Positions 45,090-52,569 of a stretch of 64,000 nt of DNA are shown one piece after another (positions within the stretch are counted from its first letter, which is position 1; the number at the start of each line of letters is the position of its first letter). Under the pieces are notes generated by a model. The model was not told the origin of the DNA and did not search any database. It saw only the letters and a list, made by a program, of their open reading frames with translations. A program made the position numbers and the translations under genes. Source of the stretch: JAJFUE01 sp041687335 (lineage in GTDB: Bacteria > Sumerlaeota > Sumerlaeia > MVZB01); assembly GCA_041687335.1 (NCBI GenBank), contig JAWLCE010000008.1, positions 1 to 64,000 of the forward strand, in the 5' to 3' direction.

Positions 45090-46456
45090 TGCGCCCACCC
45101 TCACCCACCTGCGCCCCGACCCGCTTTGAACGCCTGATGGCCTGGATCCTCCCGCTGATCGCTGCCATCACCCCACTGGTGGTGATCTATCTGCTGCAGC
45201 AGCCGCAGGTCGGGCAGGCCTATTTCTTCTCGCTGGCGGTGCTGGCGGCGACGGCGGCGCAGGGGACGGCCTGGGCCCTCGGCTGGGCGCGCCCGCCGCG
45301 GCCGGCATGGCTGCCGCTGGGCCTGGCGCTGGCGTTGGCGGCCAGCGTCGCCACCTCGCTGCCCTTTTCCAACGACCTGCTCTTTTCGCTGCGCCAGGCG
45401 ATCCTGCCGCTGTGCGCGTTCCTGTTCCTGATGCTGATCGTGGTTTCGCCGCTGCGGCGGGCGCTGCTGACGCGCGCGACGGTCGCACTGCTGGCGGTCG
45501 GGGCGCTGCTGGCGGTCTACGGCATCGCCCAGCACTACGGCTTTGAGTTCCTGCGCTACAGCGGCCAGTTAAGCAAGAATGCCGTGGTCGCCACGATCGG
45601 CCATCCCAACTATTTAAGCTCTGTGCTGGGGCCGCTGATCTTCCTGGCCGCCAGCCTGGCCCAGGGCCAGCGTCGCCACGCGCCGCGGGCGCTCGCGCTG
45701 GCGCTGGTCTGCCTGCTGGCCGGCTGCATCCTGCTGGCGCGCACCCGGTCGATCTGGCTGGGCCTGGGCGTGGGGACGGCGGCGATGTTCCTGCTGGGGC
45801 TGCGCTATTGGCTGCGCAACCGCGCCGCCCGCGGCCCGCTGGGCGAGCTGGCGCTGGGGGCGGGGCTTGCGCTGGGGGCGCTGGTGGCCCTCATGCTCCT
45901 GGTCGCCGCCACCGGCCGGCCGGTCGACCTGGTCGACCGCATCAGCTCGACCAACGAAATCCGCAGCCGCCTGTTCTACTGGAAGACCGCGATCGCGATG
46001 GGCGACCAGCACCCGCTGCTGGGACGCGGCTTCGCCATGTATGACCCCGGCTTCTGGCCCGCCACCCTCGAAGTCTTCAAGTCCGAGGATGGCCCGTATT
46101 ATCAGGATGTCATGCCTTCGATCTCGGGCACCACGCCCGGCCACGCCCACAGTGAATACCTGGAAGTCTATGCCGAGCAGGGGCTGGTCGGCCTGGTCTC
46201 GCTGCTGGCGTTCCTGGGCTTCTTCCTCTGGTATGGTTACCTGCGACTGATGCGCGAGCCCGACGAGCGTGCTGCCTTCCGCCAGTTGGCGGTCTGGTGC
46301 GCGCTGGTCTTGATGCTGGTGGATGCCGCCCTGAGCTTCCCCTGGCGGCTGCCGGTCAGCCTGATCGTGCTGATGATCGTGCTGGGCTGGCAAGTCGAGT
46401 TCATCTACGGCCAACCGCCCGCCGCCGCCCCCGCCGAAGCACCCGAGGCGGCCTGA
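45089..46456 (+). CDS. O-antigen ligase / Wzy-like polymerase family membrane protein
   Basis: A 455-residue protein with about 11-12 membrane helices and one large external loop (about 295-360) containing the family motif GHAHSEYLEVYAEQGLVGL, as in WaaL/Wzy-type enzymes. An upstream TRSIWLGL segment is also typical. Such enzymes join or polymerise O-antigen or other surface glycans on the periplasmic side of the inner membrane. Its start overlaps the preceding TPR gene. The position behind a gingipain-like peptidase is notable because PorU-type C25 enzymes attach cargo to lipopolysaccharide. Confidence 0.85.
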   Translation: MRPPSPTCAPTRFERLMAWILPLIAAITPLVVIYLLQQPQVGQAYFFSLAVLAATAAQGTAWALGWARPPRPAWLPLGLALALAASVATSLPFSNDLLFSLRQAILPLCAFLFLMLIVVSPLRRALLTRATVALLAVGALLAVYGIAQHYGFEFLRYSGQLSKNAVVATIGHPNYLSSVLGPLIFLAASLAQGQRRHAPRALALALVCLLAGCILLARTRSIWLGLGVGTAAMFLLGLRYWLRNRAARGPLGELALGAGLALGALVALMLLVAATGRPVDLVDRISSTNEIRSRLFYWKTAIAMGDQHPLLGRGFAMYDPGFWPATLEVFKSEDGPYYQDVMPSISGTTPGHAHSEYLEVYAEQGLVGLVSLLAFLGFFLWYGYLRLMREPDERAAFRQLAVWCALVLMLVDAALSFPWRLPVSLIVLMIVLGWQVEFIYGQPPAAAPAEAPEAA

Positions 46457-46522
46457 GCGGCTCAATATTACGCCCGCCTTCTCGCCCGGCCATGACAATG
46501 GCCATCGGGGTCAAAATATCTT

Positions 46523-46551
46523 TTCGTTCCGGGTCCGCCGGTGGTTATGTT
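46523..46551 (+). promoter_or_regulatory. Possible sigma-70-type promoter of the dehydrogenase operon
   Basis: TTCGTT (46523-46528) and TATGTT (46546-46551) are spaced by 17 bp in the 276-bp gap before aceE. Both hexamers are imperfect, so this is only a candidate. Confidence 0.3.
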
Positions 46552-46732
46552 AAATTCGTTGGGTTCTGGTAGGCGCATCGGAGGCCCGGCGGTGCACACA
46601 ATCGCGGCCGCGGCCAGTTGGGTCTGATTTTTTCGTCATCAGCAGCAAGGCCATTGTGCGACCAAGGGATGGGCCACGATTTCCACCCGCTCCGCAGTGG
46701 CCCCAATTCAGCAGAAAGACAAATAAGTCGTC

Positions 46733-49432
46733 ATGATAGAGACCAAGAGCCCCGGCCGGCAGGAACTTCTCCGCACCGAGGTCGACCAAGACCCCCTGGA
46801 GACCCAGGAGTGGCTGGATTCGCTCCAGGAGGTGCTGGAGCGGGCCGGCCCCGAGCGCGTCCGCCAGCTGATCTATAACCTGCGCCAGCACGCTTTCCTG
46901 CGCGGCGTGACGCTGCCCTTCACGGCCAACACGCCTTATATCAATACGATCCCGCTCGAGCGCCAGCCGCACTACCCCGGCGACCGCGATCTGGAGCGCA
47001 CCATCAAGTCGATCATCCGCTGGAACGCGATGGCCATGGTGGTGCGCGCCAACAAGGCGGCCGACGGCATCGGCGGCCACATCTCGACCTATGCCTCGGC
47101 GGCCACGCTCTACGAGGTCGCCTTCAACCACTTTTTCCGCGCACCCAACGGCACGGTGGCGGGGGATCAGATTTACTTCCAAGGCCATGCCTCGCCCGGC
47201 ATCTACGCGCGCGCCTTCCTCGAGGGCCGGCTCGACGAGCAGCACATGATCAACTTCCGCCGCGAGCTGGCCGAGGGCGGCGGGCTCTCCAGCTATCCCC
47301 ACCCATGGCTGATGCCCGGGTTCTGGCAGTTCCCGACCGTCTCGATGGGTCTGGGGCCGCTCATGTCGATCTACCAGGCCCGCTTCAACCGCTATCTGGA
47401 GGACCGCGGCATCAAGGAACCCGACCAGGGCAAGGTCTGGTGCTTCGTCGGCGACGGCGAGACCGACGAGCCCGAGACGCTGGGCTCGATCGGGCTGGCC
47501 GTCCGCGAGCGGCTGGATAACCTCATCTGGGTGATCAACTGCAACCTGCAGCGCCTCGATGGCCCCGTGCGCGGCAACGGCAAGATCATCCAGGAGCTGG
47601 AAGCCACCTTCCGCGGCACCGGCTGGAACGTCATCAAGGTGGTCTGGGGCGGCGACTGGGACGAACTGCTCTCGCGCGACGAGACGGGCCTGCTGGTGCG
47701 CCGGATGGGTGAGATCGTCGACGGGGAGTCGCAGAAATATTCGGTCGAGGGCGGCGCCTACATCCGCCAGCACTTCTTCGGCAAGTATCCCGAGCTGCTG
47801 CGCCTGGTCGAGCACATGAGTGATGACCAGCTCAGCCGGCTGGTGCGCGGCGGGCACGACCCCGCCAAGGTCTACGCCGCCTTCAAGGCCGCCACCGAGA
47901 ACAAGGGCACCCCCACCGTCGTCATCGCCCAAACGATCAAGGGCTATGGTCTGGGCGAGGCGGGCGAGGGGCGCAATATCACTCACCAGCAGAAGAAGCT
48001 CAACGAGGACGAGTTGCGCCGCTTCCGCACGCGCTTCAACATCCCCGTGGACGACGAGAAGGTCGCCAAGACCCCCTTCTATCGGCCGGCCCCCGACAGC
48101 CCCGAGATGCAGTACCTGCATCGGCGGCGCAAGGAGCTGGGCGGCTATGTGCCCGGCCGCAGCGTGCGCGCCGAGAAGATCGCCCAGTTGGAGCCCGAGC
48201 TGTTCCACGAGTTCCACGAGGGCACCGCCGGGCGCGAGGTCTCAACCACGATGGCCGTGGTGCGCCTCTTGACCAAGCTGATGAAGCATGAGCGGGTGGG
48301 GCGCTACGTCGTGCCGATCGTGCCCGACGAGGCCCGCACCTTCGGCATGGAGGCGCTCTTCCGCCAGTTCGGCATCTACTCGCACATCGGCCAGCTCTAT
48401 GAGCCTGTCGATGCCAAGAGCCTGCTCTACTACAAGGAAGCCACCGACGGGCAAATCCTCGAGGAGGGGATCACCGAGGCCGGCTCGATGAGTTCGTTCA
48501 TCGCCGCCGGCACGGCCTATGCCACCCACGGCCTGCCGATGATCCCGTTCTTCCTCTACTACTCGATGTTCGGCTTCCAGCGCATCGGCGACCTGATCTG
48601 GGCCGCCGGCGACATGCGCACCAAGGGCTTCCTGATGGGCGGCACCGCCGGGCGCACCACCCTCAACGGCGAGGGCCTGCAGCACGAGGATGGCCACAGC
48701 CACCTGCTGGCCTACCCCTATCCCTCGGTGATGGCCTATGATCCGGCCTATGCCTACGAGGCGGCGGTGATCATCGAGGAGGGCCTGCGCCGGATGTATA
48801 CCCTCGGCGAGGACCTGATCTACTACATCACGATTTACAACGAAAACCAGGCCCAGCCGCCGATGCCCGAAGGCGCGCGTGAGGGCATCCTCAAGGGGAT
48901 GTACAAGGTGCGCCCGGGCGCGCTGGAACGGCCCAAGCTGCGCGCCAACCTGCTCGGCAGCGGGACGATCCTCAGCGAGGTGCTGGCGGCCGCCGAAATC
49001 CTTGAGGAACAATATAAGGTTCACACCGACGTCTGGAGCGTGACCAGCTACAAGCAGCTCCACCGCGACGCCAGTGACACGGCCCGCTGGAACATGCTCC
49101 ACCCCAAGGACAAGGCGCGCCGGCCCTATGTGGCCGAGTGCCTGGGGGCGGGCAAGGCGGTGACGGTGGCCAGCTCCGACTACGTGCGGGCGCTGCCCGA
49201 GTCGATCGCCAACCACGTGCCGGGCCGGTTCGTTGCGCTCGGGACCGACGGCTTCGGCCGCAGCGAGACGCGTGAGGCGCTGCGCGACTTCTTCGAGGTC
49301 GATCGGCGCTGGGTGGTCGTGGCGACCCTGTCGGCACTGGCGGCCGAGGGCAAGATCGAGGCCGAAACGGTCGAAGCGGCCATGCACGAGCTGCACATCG
49401 ACCCGCAGCGGCCCAACCCGGTCACGCGCTGA
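46733..49432 (+). CDS. aceE: Pyruvate dehydrogenase E1 component, homodimeric type
   Basis: An 899-residue protein of the homodimeric AceE type (E. coli AceE is similar in length). It decarboxylates pyruvate with thiamine diphosphate and acetylates the lipoyl domain of E2. The N-terminus QDPLETQEWLDSL is the family's E2-contacting region. The cofactor motif begins GDGETDEPETLG and ends near WVINCNLQRLDGPVRGNG (about 240-285). The C-terminal transketolase-like domain includes MEDGH-type LQHEDGHSHL and ends in PRRW-like VDRRWVV. First gene of the cluster; aceF follows after 52 bp. Confidence 0.95.
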   Translation: MIETKSPGRQELLRTEVDQDPLETQEWLDSLQEVLERAGPERVRQLIYNLRQHAFLRGVTLPFTANTPYINTIPLERQPHYPGDRDLERTIKSIIRWNAMAMVVRANKAADGIGGHISTYASAATLYEVAFNHFFRAPNGTVAGDQIYFQGHASPGIYARAFLEGRLDEQHMINFRRELAEGGGLSSYPHPWLMPGFWQFPTVSMGLGPLMSIYQARFNRYLEDRGIKEPDQGKVWCFVGDGETDEPETLGSIGLAVRERLDNLIWVINCNLQRLDGPVRGNGKIIQELEATFRGTGWNVIKVVWGGDWDELLSRDETGLLVRRMGEIVDGESQKYSVEGGAYIRQHFFGKYPELLRLVEHMSDDQLSRLVRGGHDPAKVYAAFKAATENKGTPTVVIAQTIKGYGLGEAGEGRNITHQQKKLNEDELRRFRTRFNIPVDDEKVAKTPFYRPAPDSPEMQYLHRRRKELGGYVPGRSVRAEKIAQLEPELFHEFHEGTAGREVSTTMAVVRLLTKLMKHERVGRYVVPIVPDEARTFGMEALFRQFGIYSHIGQLYEPVDAKSLLYYKEATDGQILEEGITEAGSMSSFIAAGTAYATHGLPMIPFFLYYSMFGFQRIGDLIWAAGDMRTKGFLMGGTAGRTTLNGEGLQHEDGHSHLLAYPYPSVMAYDPAYAYEAAVIIEEGLRRMYTLGEDLIYYITIYNENQAQPPMPEGAREGILKGMYKVRPGALERPKLRANLLGSGTILSEVLAAAEILEEQYKVHTDVWSVTSYKQLHRDASDTARWNMLHPKDKARRPYVAECLGAGKAVTVASSDYVRALPESIANHVPGRFVALGTDGFGRSETREALRDFFEVDRRWVVVATLSALAAEGKIEAETVEAAMHELHIDPQRPNPVTR

Positions 49433-49484
49433 GGGCGACGGATCATCATCGATACCGCAGATTTGCTCGAAGGAGCCTGGACTC

Positions 49485-50903
49485 ATGGCAAATGAAATCA
49501 AGCTGCCCAACGTCGGCGAGAACGTCGCCAGCGCCAAGATCGTGCGCGTGCTGGTCCACGAGGGCGACGCGGTCAAGAAGGAACAGCCGGTCGTCGAGAT
49601 CGAGACCGAAAAGGCGACGCTGGAGGTGCCCAGCGAAAGCGACGGCACCGTCGGCCGCATCCTCGTCCACGAAGGCGATGAAATCCAGGTCGGCCAGACG
49701 ATCATGACGCTGGACGGCGGGGCGGGCGGTGCCGCGACCGAAGACAAGGGCAAGGTCGAGCCGGCCCCGGCGGCGGCAGCGGCCTCACCGGCCGCCAAGG
49801 AGGCCCAGGCCGAGGCCGAGCAGGTCGGCACCGGCCCCGAAAAACCGCGCGACCCGGCCGAGGCTGCCGCCGCGGGTGAAGCCGAGCGCCAGCGCGACGA
49901 CGAGCACAAGGCGCAGGTCGCGCAGCCAGAGGCCACCGCCAAATTCGAGGCGGCCAGCGCCCCCTCCAGCCCCGACGACCGGCCATTGGCGCCCGCCTCG
50001 CCGTCAGTGCGGCGGTTCGCCCGCGAAATCGGCATCGAGATCAGTCAGGTCGAGGGCACGGGCAGCTACGGGCGCATCACCGCCGAGGACGTCAAGGCCT
50101 ACGCGCGCCGCGCCGCCAGCGGTCAGGGTCCGGCCGCCCCGGCGCGCCCGGCGGCGGGGGGCGGCCCGGCCCCGCAACCGCTGCCCGACTTCGCCAAGTG
50201 GGGCGAGGTCGAGGCCCAAGACCTCTCCAACATCCGCCGCGTGATCGCCCAGCGGCTCAGTTATTCCTGGCAGACCGTCGCACATGTCCATCATCAGGAT
50301 GTGGCCGACATCACCCAGCTCGAGGCGCTGCGCCAGCAGCGCAATGAGCAGGCGGGCAAGGACGGCGTCAAGCTGACGGTGACAGCCGTTGCGCTCAAGG
50401 TGCTCGCGCGCGCGCTGAGCAAATACCCGGCGATGAACTCCAGCATCGACATGGCCTCCGGCAAGCTGATCCTCAAGCGCTACATCCACATCGGCGTGGC
50501 GGTGGATACCCCGCGCGGGCTGCTCGTGCCGGTCATCCGCGACGTCGACAAAAAATCGATCCTGGACCTGGCCGCCGAGCTGACGGCGGTCTCCAAGAAG
50601 GCGCGCGACGGCAAGCTCGGACCCGACGAGATGAAGGGCGGCACCTTCACCATCACCAACCTGGGCGGCATCGGCGGCACGCAGTTCAATCCGATCGTCA
50701 ACTGGCCCGAGGTCGGCATCCTGGGGCTCTCACGCGCGCGCAAGGAATACGTGATGCACGAGGGCCGGCCGCAATGGCGGCTGATGCTTCCCCTCTGCCT
50801 GGGCTACGACCACCGCGTCATCGACGGGGCCGACGGCGCCCGTTTCGCGCGCGACGTGGCGGCGGCCCTCAGCAACCCGCTCAATCTGCTGCTCGAGATT
50901 TAG
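49485..50903 (+). CDS. aceF: Dihydrolipoamide acetyltransferase E2 of pyruvate dehydrogenase
   Basis: A 472-residue protein with one lipoyl domain (residues 3-77; lipoyl lysine in ETEKATLEV, about K43), an Ala/Pro/Glu-rich linker, a peripheral subunit-binding domain (PSVRRFAREIGIEISQVEGTG, about 168-200), a second linker and the catalytic acetyltransferase domain (about 245-472) with the active-site motif YDHRVIDGADG. It forms the core of the complex. The frame is open upstream inside aceE, but the ATG at 49485 with AAGGAG 9 bp before it starts directly at the lipoyl domain. Confidence 0.95.
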   Translation: MANEIKLPNVGENVASAKIVRVLVHEGDAVKKEQPVVEIETEKATLEVPSESDGTVGRILVHEGDEIQVGQTIMTLDGGAGGAATEDKGKVEPAPAAAAASPAAKEAQAEAEQVGTGPEKPRDPAEAAAAGEAERQRDDEHKAQVAQPEATAKFEAASAPSSPDDRPLAPASPSVRRFAREIGIEISQVEGTGSYGRITAEDVKAYARRAASGQGPAAPARPAAGGGPAPQPLPDFAKWGEVEAQDLSNIRRVIAQRLSYSWQTVAHVHHQDVADITQLEALRQQRNEQAGKDGVKLTVTAVALKVLARALSKYPAMNSSIDMASGKLILKRYIHIGVAVDTPRGLLVPVIRDVDKKSILDLAAELTAVSKKARDGKLGPDEMKGGTFTITNLGGIGGTQFNPIVNWPEVGILGLSRARKEYVMHEGRPQWRLMLPLCLGYDHRVIDGADGARFARDVAAALSNPLNLLLEI

Positions 50904-50969
50904 CCTGGTCGCGCCGCCGGGGCGGATGATTTTCATCTTCTGCATTGGATTTTGAAAAAAGGAAGTAAC

Positions 50970-52394
50970 ATGGCCGAGACACTCAAGACCCAGGTTGTCG
51001 TGATTGGCGCCGGACCGGGCGGATACACGGCGGCGTTTCAGGCGGCCGAGCTGGGGCTCGAAACCGTCATCGTTAATGCCGACCCCAACATGGGCGGCGT
51101 TTGCCTGCTGCGCGGCTGCATCCCCTCCAAGGCCCTCCTGCACGTGGCCAAGCTCGTCAACGAGACGCGCCATGCGGCGGCCTGGGGCGTCGACTTGGGC
51201 GAGCCCAAGGTCGACGTGGAGCGGCTGCGCGGCTGGAAGGACGCCGTCGTCGGCAAGCTGGTGGGCGGGGTGCGCCAGCTCGCCAACGCGCGCAAGGTCA
51301 AGTATTTCAACGCCCGCGCCAAGTTCGTCAACGCCACCACGCTCGAGCTGACCGCCAACGGCCAGGAGGATGTGCCCGCGCGCATCGAGTTCGAGCACGC
51401 CATCCTGGCCAGCGGCTCACGGCCGGCGGTGCCCGAGGTCTTCCAGATCAAGGACCCGCGCGTGATGGATTCGACCGGGGCGCTGGCGCTGCCCGACGTG
51501 CCCGGTCGCATGCTGGTCGTCGGCGGCGGCTACATCGGCCTCGAGATGGGCAGCGTCTATGCGGCGCTGGGCAGCAAGGTGACGGTCATCGAGCTGACCG
51601 ACGGGCTGCTCCCCGGAGCCGACCGCGACCTGGTGCGCCCGCTGCACAAGCAGCTCGAGCGCCAGTTCGATTCGATCCTGCTCAAGACCAAGGTCGCCGG
51701 GCTGCGCGCCGAAAAGGAAGGCATCCACGTCCAGGTCGAGGGTGAGGGCGTGCCGCCAGAACTGATTTTCGATCGCGTGCTGATCTCGATCGGGCGGCGG
51801 CCCAACAGCGAAAACCTGGGGCTGGAAAACACCGGCGTCCAGATCGATCCCAAGGGCTTCGTCAAGGTCGACGCTCAGCGGCGCACCAGCGAGCCGACGA
51901 TCTTCGCGATCGGCGACGTCGCCGGCGAGCCGATGCTGGCCCACAAGGCCTCGCGCGAGGGCAAGATCGCCGCCGAGGTGATCGCCGGCCACCGCGCCGA
52001 GTTCGACAACGTTGCCATTCCGGCCGTGGTCTTTACCGACCCCGAGGTCGCCTGGGCCGGGATGACCGAGGCCGACGCCCAGGAACGCGGGTTGGACTTC
52101 ACCGTCGCCCGCTTCCCGTGGGGGGCCTCGGGCCGCGCCCTGACGCTGGACGCCACGGCGGGCCTGACCAAGCTGATCATCGACAAGCGCAGCGAGCGCA
52201 TCCTGGGGATCGGCATCGTTGGCTCAAATGCCGGCGACTTGATCAGCGAGGGCGTGCTGGCCATCGAGATGGGGGCGGCCGCCCGCGACCTGTCCGATTC
52301 GATCCATCCCCACCCGACGCTCTCGGAGACGCTGATGGAATCGGCCGAGGTCTTCTATGGCGAAGCGACGCACGTGATGCGGCCCAAGCGCTAG
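50970..52394 (+). CDS. lpdA: Dihydrolipoamide dehydrogenase E3
   Basis: A 474-residue FAD/NAD flavoenzyme that reoxidises the lipoyl groups of E2. It has FAD-binding VVIGAGPGGYTAA at residues 10-22, the redox-active disulfide in GGVCLLRGCIPSK (C45 and C50), NAD-binding VVGGGYIGLEMGSVYA and the C-terminal His-Glu dyad in HPHPTLSETL. The start has AAGGAAG 4 bp upstream. It lies between the E2 of pyruvate dehydrogenase and the E1 of 2-oxoglutarate dehydrogenase and is the only E3 here, so it probably serves both complexes. Confidence 0.96.
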   Translation: MAETLKTQVVVIGAGPGGYTAAFQAAELGLETVIVNADPNMGGVCLLRGCIPSKALLHVAKLVNETRHAAAWGVDLGEPKVDVERLRGWKDAVVGKLVGGVRQLANARKVKYFNARAKFVNATTLELTANGQEDVPARIEFEHAILASGSRPAVPEVFQIKDPRVMDSTGALALPDVPGRMLVVGGGYIGLEMGSVYAALGSKVTVIELTDGLLPGADRDLVRPLHKQLERQFDSILLKTKVAGLRAEKEGIHVQVEGEGVPPELIFDRVLISIGRRPNSENLGLENTGVQIDPKGFVKVDAQRRTSEPTIFAIGDVAGEPMLAHKASREGKIAAEVIAGHRAEFDNVAIPAVVFTDPEVAWAGMTEADAQERGLDFTVARFPWGASGRALTLDATAGLTKLIIDKRSERILGIGIVGSNAGDLISEGVLAIEMGAAARDLSDSIHPHPTLSETLMESAEVFYGEATHVMRPKR

Positions 52395-52411
52395 GCCCGC
52401 GCCCCGCGGTC

Positions 52412-52455
52412 CCGCAAGCCCGCCCGGGCGCCATGCCTCCGGGCGGGGCTTGCGG
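52412..52455 (+). terminator. Strong hairpin after lpdA, possible terminator or processing site
   Basis: CCGCAAGCCCGCCCGG (52412-52427) pairs with 52439-52455 apart from one bulged base. The stem is about 16 bp with an 11-base loop, 18 bp past the lpdA stop. There is no T-run after it (AATCATAAAA follows), so termination would be atypical; it may instead separate or stabilise the aceEF-lpd transcript from sucAB. Confidence 0.55.
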
Positions 52456-52569
52456 AATCATAAAACAATCGTACCTGTGATATGTTAGATGAAGCTGCTT
52501 CGCGCGACGAAAGATGGCGGCCCTGAGCCGCCCCCCGGGCCTGGGCAATCTCCGGCGAGCTGAAATATC

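Noticed and set aside
41514..45104. 1196-residue open frame antisense to the C25 peptidase and TPR genes
   Set aside because: Same artefact: it spans two well-supported plus-strand genes, has skewed composition and no recognisable motif or ribosome site.
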